From Mycolicibacterium tusciae (GTDB lineage: Bacteria; Actinomycetota; Actinomycetes; Mycobacteriales; Mycobacteriaceae), in NCBI RefSeq assembly GCF_002086795.1, contig NZ_MVIM01000003.1, positions 124,001 through 188,000 of the forward strand: a DNA stretch of 64,000 nt, given 5' to 3'. Positions within the stretch are counted from its first letter, which is position 1; every line of letters starts with the position of its first letter. Below the pieces are notes generated by a model. It worked only from the letters and a program-made list of their open reading frames with translations, was not told where the DNA came from and did not search any database. Positions 53,481 through 62,349 of the stretch are shown one piece after another. A program made the translations under genes and the position numbers.

Positions 53481-54671
53481 GTGCAAAATCTGCGCATGTC
53501 CACCACTGGGGGAGTAGTCATCGTCGGCGGCGGCCTGGCCGCTGCCCGCACCGCTGAACAGCTCCGACGCTCCGAGTACGCCGGACCGCTCACCATCGTC
53601 AGCGACGAGGATCATCTGCCGTACGACCGCCCGCCGCTGTCGAAGGAAGTGCTGCGCGCCGAGACCGACGACGTCACGCTGAAGCCTGCCGAGTTCTACG
53701 AAGAGAACGACATCACCGTGTTGCTCGGCAACGGAGCCCGGTCGGTCGACACCGCGGCCAAGTCGCTGACACTCGCCGATGGCACCGAGATGCCTTACGA
53801 CGAACTGATCATCGCCACCGGCCTGGTGCCCAAGCGCATCCCCTCGTTCCCGGACCTCAAAGGGATCCACGTCCTCCGCAACTTCGATGAAAGCCTTGCG
53901 TTGCGCGCGGAGGCGGGTTCGGCGACACGAGCCGTCGTGGTCGGTGCGGGTTTCATCGGGTGCGAGGTCGCGGCGAGCCTGCGCGGCATGGGTGTCGACG
54001 TCGTCCTGGTGGAGCCGCAGCCGTCGCCGCTGGCGTCGGTGCTCGGCGGACAGATCGGCGAGTTGGTCGCCCGGCTGCACCGCGCCGAGGGCGTCGACGT
54101 GCGATGCGGCGTCGGGGTTTCGGAGGTCAGCGGATCCGAGCGGGTCGAGAGGGTGGTCCTGGGCGACGGCACCCAACTCGAGGCTGATCTCGTCGTGGTC
54201 GGTATCGGTTCGCATCCGGCCACCGAGTGGCTCGACGGCAGCGGCCTGGAGATCGACAACGGGATCGTCTGTGACGACCGTGGCCGGTCGAGCGCACCTC
54301 ATGTGTGGGCGATCGGCGATGTCGCGTCCTGGCGCCATGCCCTTGGTCACCAAGTGCGCGTGGAACATTGGAGCAACGTCGCCGATCAGGCGAGAGGCAT
54401 GGTGGCCGCCATACTCGGCAAGGACTTGCCGGCCACCGTCACCGTGCCGTACTTCTGGAGCGACCAGTACGACGTCAAGATCCAGTGCCTCGGCGAGCCC
54501 GAGGCCGACGACGTCGTGCACGTCGTCGAGGACGATGGCCGCAAGTTCCTGGCGTACTACGAGCGCGACGGCATCGTCGCCGGCGTGGTCGGCGGCGGCA
54601 TGCCGGGAAAGGTCATGAAGGCCCGCTCCAAGATCGCGGCCGGCGCACCTATCGCCGACGTCCTCGGGTAA
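53481..54671 (+). CDS. FAD/NAD(P)-dependent ferredoxin reductase
   Basis: A 396-residue flavoprotein reductase. FAD-binding VIVGGGLAAARTAEQLR (residues about 13-29), NAD(P)-binding VVVGAGFIGCEVAASL (about residues 153-168), second FAD motif VWAIGDVASW (about residues 274-283), and a C-terminal ferredoxin-reductase-like domain starting EHWSNVADQA. Equivalent to Rv0688. It reduces small iron-sulfur proteins, often for P450s. It lies 30 bases after asnC. GTG 53481 follows GGGAG by 5 bases; ATG 53496 is the next start. Confidence 0.9.
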   Translation: MQNLRMSTTGGVVIVGGGLAAARTAEQLRRSEYAGPLTIVSDEDHLPYDRPPLSKEVLRAETDDVTLKPAEFYEENDITVLLGNGARSVDTAAKSLTLADGTEMPYDELIIATGLVPKRIPSFPDLKGIHVLRNFDESLALRAEAGSATRAVVVGAGFIGCEVAASLRGMGVDVVLVEPQPSPLASVLGGQIGELVARLHRAEGVDVRCGVGVSEVSGSERVERVVLGDGTQLEADLVVVGIGSHPATEWLDGSGLEIDNGIVCDDRGRSSAPHVWAIGDVASWRHALGHQVRVEHWSNVADQARGMVAAILGKDLPATVTVPYFWSDQYDVKIQCLGEPEADDVVHVVEDDGRKFLAYYERDGIVAGVVGGGMPGKVMKARSKIAAGAPIADVLG

Positions 54672-54682
54672 TCGACAATCTG

Positions 54683-55975
54683 TCAGAACTGGCCGAGATA
54701 GAACCGCGTGCCCTGGTCGTCGGTGCACTGTGCCGATTGGCCGTACGCCTGCGTCGACGGCTCCTCGATCACGGTGCCCCCGGCCTCGCGTACCCTCGCC
54801 ACCGCCGCGTCGACGTCGGCGACGGTCCACATCGGCACCGTGACCGACTGCGCGCTGCCGCCGGCGACGCCGGCCATCGGGTGGGTGTGCTGAATCTGCC
54901 AGCCGTCGTCGATGCGACCCGGCTCGAACGACCAGAACAGCAGCCCGCTGTAGAACGCCCGGAACGCGCCCGAGTCCGGCACCTCGTAGGTGATGTACGA
55001 AAGCTCGCCTGGCCCAGAGCCATTGAGCTCCGGCCGCGCGATGCCCGGTGCAGGCTCGAACACCGCGAAGGCCGCGCCTGACGGGTCGGTGGCGTCCAGC
55101 ACCGAGCCGAAGTCGAAGTCGCGCACTTCGCCTGCTGTCCCGCCGGCGGCCACGATCGCTTGTCGTGCTGCTGCGAGATCGTTTACGGCATAGCTGCACA
55201 GCATGCCTTGTCGGCTGTCGACGCTGTAGATGCCGATGCGCTGCTTTGTGTTGGTGACCTGACCGGTGGCGCGGTCGAATTCCCAGCCCAGGACGTGACC
55301 GTAGAAGGCCGCCGCTTGCTCGGCGTCGGGCGCCCACACCGAGACGTAACCGACGTCACCGTGCTGGATGGTCACCGCCGCGCCGGTGGTCGGGCCATTG
55401 AGCGACCAGCAATGCCCGAACGGGTCGATGATCGCGGCGTTGCGCGAACCGTGAGCCTCGCGGGTTTCCTGACGTACGGTGGCACCGCGGTCGCGGGCCC
55501 GCTCTACCGCGATGTCGGTATCGGCGACAGCAATCACGAGCATGACTGAAATAGCCTGCGGAGCCGGGGCTTTCATGCCGATCTCCGGATATTCGTCGGC
55601 GAGATAGAACATGCCGCCGCCAAGTGCCAGCTCGGCATGACCGATGCGGCCGTCGTCCATCACGATCGGTTCGCCGACCACGGTGGCGCCCAGCACGTCG
55701 ACGTACCAGTCGATGGCTTCGCGCGCGTTGGCCACTGAGAGATATGGCAGTGCCGCCGATCGGGGCACGGCGGAGGACGCGGTGGGTTCGGTCAGTTCGG
55801 CGATCGCGGTATCGGTGCCGCTCATGTCAACTCCTCGGGTTCGATTGGGCAGGTTCAGCGCGCTTTCCAGGCGTGCGCGCAGCCGCGCCGCGAACGCCGG
55901 ATCTGGTTGGGCGACAAGCTCATCACCGTGCAGCACGGTCAGCGGATCGTGGCTGTTGTTGATGCCGTCGTTCAC
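54683..55975 (-). CDS. VOC (glyoxalase/bleomycin-resistance) family protein with three modules
   Basis: A 430-residue protein. The N-terminal 70 residues begin with HDPLTVLHGDELVAQPDP and RLRARLESALN, which is not a VOC sequence. Three VOC-like modules follow: about residues 75-195 (ALPYLSVANAREAIDWY, then GSRNAAIIDPFGHCW), about 205-315 (GYVSVWAPDAEQAAAFYGHV, then VLDATDPSGAAFAVFEP) and about 325-430 (LSYITYEVPDSGAFRAFYSG, then CTDDQGTRFYLGQF). GTG 55975 overlaps the ECF sigma stop (GTGA), so both are made together. VOC proteins bind metals or small hydrophobic ligands. Here one might regulate or serve the sigma factor (inference). Equivalent position to Rv0689c/Rv0690c. Confidence 0.78.
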   Translation of the reverse strand: MNDGINNSHDPLTVLHGDELVAQPDPAFAARLRARLESALNLPNRTRGVDMSGTDTAIAELTEPTASSAVPRSAALPYLSVANAREAIDWYVDVLGATVVGEPIVMDDGRIGHAELALGGGMFYLADEYPEIGMKAPAPQAISVMLVIAVADTDIAVERARDRGATVRQETREAHGSRNAAIIDPFGHCWSLNGPTTGAAVTIQHGDVGYVSVWAPDAEQAAAFYGHVLGWEFDRATGQVTNTKQRIGIYSVDSRQGMLCSYAVNDLAAARQAIVAAGGTAGEVRDFDFGSVLDATDPSGAAFAVFEPAPGIARPELNGSGPGELSYITYEVPDSGAFRAFYSGLLFWSFEPGRIDDGWQIQHTHPMAGVAGGSAQSVTVPMWTVADVDAAVARVREAGGTVIEEPSTQAYGQSAQCTDDQGTRFYLGQF

Positions 55976-56505
55976 GACTTCCCTCCTTCCGGCTCCGGAT
56001 AGTGGGCTCTGAAGGCTCGTCGCGCCCGCACCAGCAACGCCTCGGTGGCGTGCACGGTCCGTCCGATCAACTCCGCGCACTCGGGCACGGAACAGTCATC
56101 CATGTACCGCAACGCCAGCACGGTGCGATGGTGCTCGGGCAGCTTGGCCATGACGGCCTCCGCGACGATGCGGTCGAGCTCGGCATCCCAGTCGTCGCCC
56201 GGGTCGACAGTCTCGGGCAGTTCGGCGACCGGGATGCTGAACCGGTCGTGGCGACGGCGGTAGTGATCCGCCAGCTTGTGGCGCGCCACTCCGAGCAGCC
56301 ATGGCAACGTCATCGGCGGGGGCACGTCCTTGCGAGCGGCATCCATCGCCGCCAGGAACGTGTCCGACGTCAGGTCTTCTGCCGTTCCGCGGTCGCTGCA
56401 GCGCCGGACGAAATACCCGTACACGACCGGCATCGATTCGTCGTACATCGCCAGTAGCTTGCGCGGAGCGTCAGCGACGATGTTGCCATCCGGTTCGGCG
56501 CTCAC
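55972..56505 (-). CDS. ECF RNA polymerase sigma factor
   Basis: A 177-residue ECF sigma-70 factor. Region 2: MPVVYGYFVRRCSDRGTAEDLTSDTF (about residues 25-50, shown in part), then the 2.4-type stretch WLLGVARHKLADHYRRRHD (about residues 69-87). Region 4: LPEHHRTVLALRYMDDCSV, then AELIGRTVHATEALLVRARR (about residues 143-162). No anti-sigma factor or zinc-binding anti-sigma domain is adjacent; the only partner is the coupled triple-VOC protein. GTG start at 56505. It stands alone upstream on the minus strand, next to mftR. Confidence 0.85.
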   Translation of the reverse strand: MSAEPDGNIVADAPRKLLAMYDESMPVVYGYFVRRCSDRGTAEDLTSDTFLAAMDAARKDVPPPMTLPWLLGVARHKLADHYRRRHDRFSIPVAELPETVDPGDDWDAELDRIVAEAVMAKLPEHHRTVLALRYMDDCSVPECAELIGRTVHATEALLVRARRAFRAHYPEPEGGKS

Positions 56506-56559
56506 ACCCTTATCGTCGCCGCGGAGGCCCGAACTCCGACGCCCGAATCGGAAATCTTT

Positions 56560-57171
56560 TCAGCGGCCGGGATCGTCCAGCGCCTTCAGTCCGGCGCTGA
56601 CGGTGTCGAAGGCGTCGCCGAGCGCCTGCGCAAGCGAGACAGACTCGTCGTCCAGCCAGTGTTGATACGCCGACAGCGCCGCGCCCAGCATGGTCCAGGC
56701 GACCGTTTGCGGCACGACGTCGCCTTCCTTCATGCCCAGCCGGCGCGCGACGAACGCTACGACGACTGCGCGCCAGCCCGCGTACATGGTCATCGAGTAC
56801 GCCTGAAGCTCGGCGGTCTGCAGGATGACCCGCATGCGCTGCCGGTGCCGTGCGGTCTCCGCGTCGTCAAATGTGTTGAACGCCAACAACGCCGTGCGTA
56901 GTGCGGCATCGATCCCCACGTCGGGGTCGAGATCTGACAGCAGGTCCCGCATCCGCGCCAGATGCGCCTCGAAGTCACCCCAGGGCAGCGCGTTCTTGGA
57001 CGGGTAGTAGCGGAACAGCGTGCGCCGTGCGATGCCGGCGGCCTCGGCGACGTCGTCGACGCTGACCTCGTCGAACCCGCGGGCGGCGAACAGATCGATC
57101 GCCACATTGCTGATGTGTTCCCAGCTCGTCGACCGCCGGCGGCCAACGCGGTGCTGGGATTCCGGTTGCAC
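56560..57171 (-). CDS. mftR: Mycofactocin system transcriptional regulator MftR (TetR family)
   Basis: A 203-residue TetR regulator. The helix-turn-helix is [20 protein letters not shown] (about residues 37-56). The aromatic ligand domain includes [19 protein letters not shown] (about residues 129-147). It is divergent from mftA, with 106 bases between the starts that contain two inverted repeats. MftR proteins repress the mycofactocin genes, and the one of M. smegmatis has been reported to respond to long-chain acyl-CoA. GTG start at 57171. Equivalent to Rv0691c. Confidence 0.93.
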   Translation of the reverse strand: MQPESQHRVGRRRSTSWEHISNVAIDLFAARGFDEVSVDDVAEAAGIARRTLFRYYPSKNALPWGDFEAHLARMRDLLSDLDPDVGIDAALRTALLAFNTFDDAETARHRQRMRVILQTAELQAYSMTMYAGWRAVVVAFVARRLGMKEGDVVPQTVAWTMLGAALSAYQHWLDDESVSLAQALGDAFDTVSAGLKALDDPGR

Positions 57172-57205
57172 GTCAGCTCCTTTTTCCGGGGGTCGGCTTT
57201 CATTC

Positions 57206-57255
57206 TGGCACTCGATGCCATATTATTGCGATCTCGATCACAGTTTGTCGAGATC
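57206..57255. promoter_or_regulatory. Candidate MftR operators in the mftR-mftA gap
   Basis: Site 1: TGGCA-CTCGA-TGCCA at 57206-57220 (5-base arms). Site 2: GATCTCGA (57230-57237) with TCGAGATC (57248-57255), perfect 8-base arms around 10 bases. Both lie between the divergent starts at 57171 and 57278. TetR repressors of this type usually bind such dyads. A TATTAT at 57221-57226 could be a -10 between them. Confidence 0.5.
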
Positions 57256-57277
57256 CTGTCAAGGAAAGGTGCGGATA

Positions 57278-57376
57278 GTGGAGCCGAATCAGACAGCGGA
57301 AACTTCGGGCGACGAGCTCGTCACCGAGACCTTGGTCGAAGAGGTGTCGATCGACGGGATGTGCGGGGTCTACTGA
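57278..57376 (+). CDS. mftA: Mycofactocin precursor peptide MftA
   Basis: A 32-residue ribosomal peptide, below the usual ORF cut-off. The GTG start has AAGGAAAGG (57261-57269) 8 bases upstream. The sequence has an acidic leader (ELVTETLVEEVS) and the fixed C-terminal core IDGMCGVY. MftC, helped by MftB, crosslinks and decarboxylates the terminal Val-Tyr, and MftE then releases that dipeptide, which becomes the mycofactocin core. The mftB start follows 2 bases after its stop. Equivalent peptides in other mycobacteria end in the same residues. Confidence 0.96.
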   Translation: MEPNQTAETSGDELVTETLVEEVSIDGMCGVY

Positions 57377-57378
57377 CC

Positions 57379-57678
57379 GTGGCCTCGTCAGCAGCTGAGA
57401 CCGGGACCGACATCGCGTTCGATCCCGACCTCAGTTGGCGGCTCCACCCACAGGTGGCCGTACGGCCCGAGTCGTTCGGTGCGCTGCTGTATCACTTCGG
57501 TACGCGCAAGCTGTCGTTCCTGAAGAACCGGACGATCGTCGAGGTGGTCAACACATTGGCCGACCACCCCGACGTCCGGTCCGCCTGCCGCGCCGCCGGC
57601 GTCGACGATGCGCAGCAGGCCCCCTACCTTCACGCCCTTCGCGTGCTCGCTCAATCGAAGATGTTGGTGCCGCAATGA
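57379..57678 (+). CDS. mftB: Mycofactocin-binding chaperone MftB (RRE)
   Basis: A 99-residue PqqD-like RiPP recognition protein that binds the leader of MftA and presents it to MftC. The winged-helix fold is indicated by WRLHPQVAVRPESFGALLYH, then LSFLKNRTIVEVVNTLADH and the C-terminal LHALRVLAQSKMLVPQ. GTG start 2 bases after mftA. It overlaps mftC by 4 bases (ATGA). Equivalent to Rv0692. Confidence 0.96.
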   Translation: MASSAAETGTDIAFDPDLSWRLHPQVAVRPESFGALLYHFGTRKLSFLKNRTIVEVVNTLADHPDVRSACRAAGVDDAQQAPYLHALRVLAQSKMLVPQ

Positions 57679-58859
57679 CAACAATGGAATCGCCTGCCGC
57701 CCAGCCCGTTCCACGGCTCATCGAGCAGTTCGAGCACGGTCTGGATGCGCCTATCTGCCTGACGTGGGAACTCACCTACGCCTGCAATCTGGCCTGCGTG
57801 CACTGCCTGTCGTCCTCGGGCAAGCGCGACCCGCGCGAGTTGACGACCCAGCAGTGCAAGGACATCATCGACGAACTCGAACGTATGCAGGTGTTCTACG
57901 TGAACATCGGTGGCGGGGAACCGACTGTGCGGTCGGACTTTTGGGAGCTCGTCGACTACGCCACCGAACACCACGTCGGGGTGAAGTTCTCCACCAACGG
58001 CGTGCGCATCACGCCCGAGGTGGCAGCGCGGCTGGCGGCCAGTGACTACGTCGACGTGCAGATCTCACTGGACGGTGCGACGGCCGAGGTCAACGACGCC
58101 GTCCGGGGAGCGGGCTCGTTCGCGATGGCCATCCGGGCGTTGGAGAACCTCGCCGCTGCGGGCTTCAAGGACGCGAAGATCTCCGTCGTCGTGACCCGCG
58201 AGAACGTCGACCAGCTCGACGATTTCGCCGCCCTGGCAGCGCGTTACGGTGCCACGCTGCGGATCACCCGGCTGCGGCCGTCCGGCCGCGGGGCCGACGT
58301 GTGGGATGAACTACACCCCACCGCGGAGCAGCAGGTTCAGCTCTACGACTGGCTGGTGGCCAAGGGCGACGGTGTCCTCACCGGTGATTCGTTCTTCCAC
58401 CTGTCGGGTCTGGGCGAGCCGGGCGCGCTGGCGGGTCTGAACCTGTGCGGAGCGGGCCGGGTGGTGTGCCTCATCGACCCGGTCGGCGACGTGTATGCGT
58501 GCCCGTTCGCCATCCACGACCGCTTTCTTGCAGGAAACATCCTGGCGGATAACGGTTTTGACAACGTGTGGAAGAACGCTCCGTTGTTCCGCGAGCTGCG
58601 CGAGCCGCAGTCGGCAGGAGCGTGCGGGAGCTGCGGTCACTACGACAGCTGCCGCGGCGGATGCATGGCCGCCAAGTTCTTCACCGGATTGCCGATGGAC
58701 GGTCCGGACCCCGAGTGTGTAGAGGGTTACGGTGCGCCGGCGTTGGCCGCCGACCGCGTCAAGCCCAAGTCCAGTGTCGACCACTCGCGTAGCGGTCCGG
58801 TCATGCTCAAGCTGCTGACCAAGCCTCCTGCCCGACTCTGTAACGAAAGCCCGGTGTAA
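57675..58859 (+). CDS. mftC: Mycofactocin radical SAM maturase MftC
   Basis: A 394-residue radical SAM enzyme that decarboxylates the C-terminal Tyr of MftA and then closes a Val-Tyr lactam. The radical [4Fe-4S] ligands are Cys37, Cys41 and Cys44 in ACNLACVHC. SAM-binding GGGEP lies near residues 80-84. The C-terminal SPASM/twitch domain carries auxiliary-cluster cysteines in LCGAGRVVCLID, VYACPFAIHD, and ACGSCGHYDSCRGGC (about residues 314-340). Length and motif order are intact. Coupled to mftB by overlap. Equivalent to Rv0693. Confidence 0.97.
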   Translation: MTTMESPAAQPVPRLIEQFEHGLDAPICLTWELTYACNLACVHCLSSSGKRDPRELTTQQCKDIIDELERMQVFYVNIGGGEPTVRSDFWELVDYATEHHVGVKFSTNGVRITPEVAARLAASDYVDVQISLDGATAEVNDAVRGAGSFAMAIRALENLAAAGFKDAKISVVVTRENVDQLDDFAALAARYGATLRITRLRPSGRGADVWDELHPTAEQQVQLYDWLVAKGDGVLTGDSFFHLSGLGEPGALAGLNLCGAGRVVCLIDPVGDVYACPFAIHDRFLAGNILADNGFDNVWKNAPLFRELREPQSAGACGSCGHYDSCRGGCMAAKFFTGLPMDGPDPECVEGYGAPALAADRVKPKSSVDHSRSGPVMLKLLTKPPARLCNESPV

Positions 58860-58862
58860 CTG

Positions 58863-60053
58863 ATGGCCGACATCTGGTTCGAGACTGTCGCGGCCGCCCA
58901 AGAGCGGGCCAAGCGACGGCTACCCAAGCCGGTGTACTCGGCGCTGCTCGCGGCCAGCGAGCGCGGCGTCACCGTCGCCGACAACGTCGACGCATTCGCC
59001 GAGCTGGGCTTCGCGCCGCACGTCATCGGCGCTACCGAGAAGCGCGACCTCGCGACAACCGTGATGGGCCAGGATATTTCGATGCCGGTGGTGATATCGC
59101 CGACCGGTGTGCAGGCCGTCCACCCAGATGGTGAGACCGCTGTCGCGCGGGCCGCGGCCGCACGAGGGACCGCGATGGGTCTGTCGTCGTTTGCGAGCAA
59201 GCCGATCGAAGAGGTGATCGTCGCCAATCCCAAGCTCTTCTTCCAGGTGTACTGGCTCGGCGGCCGGGACGCGATCGCGGCGCGGGTCGAGCGCGCGCGC
59301 CAGGCGGGCGCCGTCGGCCTCATCGTCACCACCGACTGGAGCTTCTCGCACGGCCGGGACTGGGGGAGCCCCACGATCCCCGAGGAGATGAACCTGCGCA
59401 CCACGGTGCGGATGCTGCCGACGGGGCTCAGCAGGCCGGGCTGGATGTGGCAATGGGGTAAGACCTTGCGGCCGCCGAACCTGCGGGTGCCCAATCAGGC
59501 TGCGCGCGGCGAGGCGGGTCCGCCGTTCTTCGCGGCGTACGGCGAGTGGATGGGTACCCCGCCGCCGACCTGGGAGGACATCGCCTGGCTGCGTGAGCTG
59601 TGGGGCGGCCCGTTCATGCTCAAGGGCGTGATGCGGGTCGACGACGCCAAACGTGCTGTTGACGCTGGTGTTTCGGCTATCTCGGTGTCCAACCACGGCG
59701 GTAACAACCTCGACGGCACGCCTGCGTCGATTCGGGCGTTGCCTGCGATCGCCGCCGCCGTCGGAAACGACGTCGAGGTGCTGCTCGATGGCGGCATCCG
59801 ACGGGGCAGCGACGTGGTGAAGGCCGTCGCTCTTGGCGCGCGCGCGGTCATGATCGGGCGGGCGTATCTCTGGGGCCTGGCCGCCAATGGGCAGGCGGGT
59901 GTCGAGAACGTGCTCGACGTTCTGCGGGGCGGTATCGACTCGGCGTTGATGGGACTCGGCCATGCGTCGGTGCACGACCTCCGCCCCGACGACGTGCTGG
60001 TGCCCGACGGGTTCGCTCGGGCCCTCGGGATTCCGGCCACCCCCACCGCCTGA
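58863..60053 (+). CDS. mftD: Mycofactocin FMN-dependent oxidoreductase MftD
   Basis: A 396-residue FMN enzyme of the lactate/glycolate-oxidase family. MftD oxidises AHDP, the dipeptide-derived intermediate, to the alpha-keto form (pre-mycofactocin). FMN-binding VVISPTGVQAVHPDGE (about residues 78-93), VTTDWSFSHGRDWG (about residues 157-170), the catalytic-His motif SNHGGNNLDGTPAS (about residues 277-290), then LLDGGIRRGSDVVKA and GRAYLWGLAANG. ATG three bases after mftC. Equivalent to Rv0694. The following 134 bases contain a double palindrome before mftE. Confidence 0.96.
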   Translation: MADIWFETVAAAQERAKRRLPKPVYSALLAASERGVTVADNVDAFAELGFAPHVIGATEKRDLATTVMGQDISMPVVISPTGVQAVHPDGETAVARAAAARGTAMGLSSFASKPIEEVIVANPKLFFQVYWLGGRDAIAARVERARQAGAVGLIVTTDWSFSHGRDWGSPTIPEEMNLRTTVRMLPTGLSRPGWMWQWGKTLRPPNLRVPNQAARGEAGPPFFAAYGEWMGTPPPTWEDIAWLRELWGGPFMLKGVMRVDDAKRAVDAGVSAISVSNHGGNNLDGTPASIRALPAIAAAVGNDVEVLLDGGIRRGSDVVKAVALGARAVMIGRAYLWGLAANGQAGVENVLDVLRGGIDSALMGLGHASVHDLRPDDVLVPDGFARALGIPATPTA

Positions 60054-60157
60054 GCGGGCTGTCGCCTTCACCCAGAGTTTCCTGGTACAGGCGTGGCTCA
60101 GGGGGCTGACGTGAATGCCTCGTTGTCGCAAGCGCAAATTTCTGGAAATCAATTGCT

Positions 60158-60180
60158 GCGCATGCGCCAACAATTGGCGC
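60158..60180 (+). repeat. Overlapping palindromes before mftE
   Basis: GCGCATGCGC (60158-60167) is a perfect 10-base palindrome. It overlaps GCGCCAA-CAA-TTGGCGC (60164-60180), a 7-base-pair hairpin ending 7 bases before the mftE GTG at 60188. They could bind a protein or affect ribosome access. The rest of the mftD-mftE gap shows no other structure. Confidence 0.6.
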
Positions 60181-60187
60181 ACACCAG

Positions 60188-60931
60188 GTGAATTCGGCCT
60201 ACCATCGGCCTGTGCCCTATGGAAGCGAGCTCGCGAACGCAACGTCGCGGCAGCTGCAGAGCACGTCACCAGCATTGATCATTCCCGTCGGTTCCACCGA
60301 ACAGCACGGGCCCCACCTGCCGCTCGACACCGACACGCGCATTGCGACCGCCGTGGCGCGTGCCCTGGCCGTCCAGCTCGCGCCGGCGAATGAATCGAAA
60401 TGGATGGTTGCTCCGGCGATCGAATACGGCGCCAGTGGTGAGCATGAGGAGTTCAGCGGCACCGTGTCGATCGGCACGTCCGCCCTGCGTTTGATGCTGG
60501 TGGAGTTCGGCCGGTCCGCGTCGCGCTGGGCGTCGCGCCTCGTCTTCGTCAACGGGCACGGGGGCAACGTGGAAGCGCTGGCCACTGCGGCGGCATTGCT
60601 GCGGTACGAGGGCCGCGACGTGGGCTGGTGTCCCTGCAGTGCGGAGAACGCCGACGCGCATGCCGGTCATACCGAAACCTCTGTATTGCTACATATTTCG
60701 CCTGCCGACGTCTGGATCGACGAGCGGGTTCCCGGCAACAGCGCCCCGCTGGGACAGTTGATGCCCGCGATGCGTCAAGGAGGGATGGCCGCGGTCAGTG
60801 AAGTGGGTATCCTCGGTGACCCCACCACCGCTACCGCAGAGGAAGGCGCGCGCATCTTCGCCGAGATGGTCGACGGATGCTTGCGGCGTGTGACTCGATG
60901 GACGCCTGACCGGAACGGAATGCTGACATGA
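60188..60931 (+). CDS. mftE: Mycofactocin peptidase MftE (creatininase family)
   Basis: A 247-residue metal-dependent peptidase that cleaves the modified MftA and releases the Val-Tyr-derived dipeptide. Creatininase-type metal ligands are in [17 protein letters not shown] (about residues 33-49, Glu and His), [10 protein letters not shown] (about residues 120-129) and HAGHTETSV (about residues 157-165). GTG start gives [12 protein letters not shown], the usual N-terminus. The stop overlaps the mftF ATG by 4 bases. Equivalent to Rv0695. Confidence 0.95.
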   Translation: MNSAYHRPVPYGSELANATSRQLQSTSPALIIPVGSTEQHGPHLPLDTDTRIATAVARALAVQLAPANESKWMVAPAIEYGASGEHEEFSGTVSIGTSALRLMLVEFGRSASRWASRLVFVNGHGGNVEALATAAALLRYEGRDVGWCPCSAENADAHAGHTETSVLLHISPADVWIDERVPGNSAPLGQLMPAMRQGGMAAVSEVGILGDPTTATAEEGARIFAEMVDGCLRRVTRWTPDRNGMLT

Positions 60932-62340
60932 CCGGACCACGGCTGCCCGACGGGTTCGCCGTCCAGGTAGATCGCCGGGTGAGGGTCCTCGGCGAGGGGT
61001 CCGCGTTGCTCGGCGGGTCGCCTACCCGGTTGCTGCGATTGGCGCCCGCAGCGCAGACGATGCTCACCGGCGGCCGGCTCGAGGTGCACGACGCGGTCAG
61101 CGCACAGCTCGCGCGTACGCTGCTCGACGCGACAGTGGCGCATCCGCGACCCGCGACCGGACCGTCGCATCGGGACGTCACAGTCGTTATTCCTGTGCGG
61201 GACAACATCTCTGGCCTCCGCCGCCTGGTCGCAGCCCTTCGTGGCATGCGAATCATCGTGGTCGACGACGGGTCCGCCACCCCGGTACAGCAGGCCGACT
61301 TCGCCCAGATGTACAGCGATGTCCAGATCCTTCGACACGATCGCAGCAAGGGGCCCGCGGCCGCCCGCAACACCGGCATGGCGGCGTGCCACACCGACTA
61401 CATCGCATTCCTCGACTCCGACGTGGTGCCGCGGCGCGGGTGGCTCGAGGCGCTACTCGGGCATTTCTGCGACCCTGCGGTGGCGCTCGTCGCACCGCGG
61501 ATCATCGGCCTGCGCGAGCCGGAAAACCTGGTGGCCCGCTACGAGGCCGTCAGGTCCTCTCTCGACCTCGGTATGCGCGAAGCGCCCGTCGTACCCTTCG
61601 GGACCGTCGCCTATGTGCCAAGCGCCGCGATCATCTGCCGAAGTGCCGTGCTCAAGGAATTGGGCGGTTTCGACGAGACGCTCAGGTCCGGCGAAGACGT
61701 CGACCTGTGCTGGAGGTTGATCGAGGCAGGCGCTCGGCTGCGCTACGAACCTGTCGCTCTGGTCGGTCACGACCATCGCACGCAACTGCGAGAGTGGCTC
61801 TCGCGCAAGTCTTTCTACGGAGAATCCGCCGCACCGCTGTCGGTCCGGCACCCCGGGAAGACGGCACCGCTCGTCATCTCGGGCTGGACGCTGGTCGCGT
61901 GGATGCTGATGGCGATGGGTTCGGGAATCGGCTACGTCGCGTCGATGGTGGTCGCCACGATCACCGGGCGCCGTATCGCACGGTCGCTGTCCACCGTGGA
62001 GACCGAGCCCAGGGAAGTGGCCGTGGTGGCAGCCCACGGATTGTGGTCCGCGGCGCTGCAGCTGGCGTCAGCCATCTGCCGCCACTACTGGCCCGTCGCG
62101 TTCGTCGCGGCACTGCTGTCTCGACGATGCCGTCAAGTGGTGTTGGTGGCGGCCATCGTCGACGGAGTGGTGGACTGGATCACCCGCAACGGCAACAGTG
62201 AGGACGACACGAAACCGGTCGGTCTGCTCACCTACATCCTGCTCAAGCGGCTCGATGACATGGCGTACGGCGCCGGACTGTGGACCGGCGTCGTGCGCGA
62301 GCGTCACGTCGGCGCACTCAAGCCGCAGATTCGGACCTGA
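60928..62340 (+). CDS. mftF: Mycofactocin glycosyltransferase MftF
   Basis: A 470-residue family-2 glycosyltransferase that adds beta-1,4-glucose chains to (pre)mycofactocin. The N-terminal 80 residues precede the GT2 domain. [11 protein letters not shown] begins at about residue 82. The metal-binding DSD is in [12 protein letters not shown] (about residues 162-173), and the acceptor motif is [10 protein letters not shown] (about residues 254-263). Two hydrophobic stretches near residues 310-350 and around 375-410 suggest membrane association. Coupled to mftE; mftG follows after 9 bases. Equivalent to Rv0696. Confidence 0.95.
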   Translation: MTGPRLPDGFAVQVDRRVRVLGEGSALLGGSPTRLLRLAPAAQTMLTGGRLEVHDAVSAQLARTLLDATVAHPRPATGPSHRDVTVVIPVRDNISGLRRLVAALRGMRIIVVDDGSATPVQQADFAQMYSDVQILRHDRSKGPAAARNTGMAACHTDYIAFLDSDVVPRRGWLEALLGHFCDPAVALVAPRIIGLREPENLVARYEAVRSSLDLGMREAPVVPFGTVAYVPSAAIICRSAVLKELGGFDETLRSGEDVDLCWRLIEAGARLRYEPVALVGHDHRTQLREWLSRKSFYGESAAPLSVRHPGKTAPLVISGWTLVAWMLMAMGSGIGYVASMVVATITGRRIARSLSTVETEPREVAVVAAHGLWSAALQLASAICRHYWPVAFVAALLSRRCRQVVLVAAIVDGVVDWITRNGNSEDDTKPVGLLTYILLKRLDDMAYGAGLWTGVVRERHVGALKPQIRT

Positions 62341-62349
62341 AGCCCCGTC

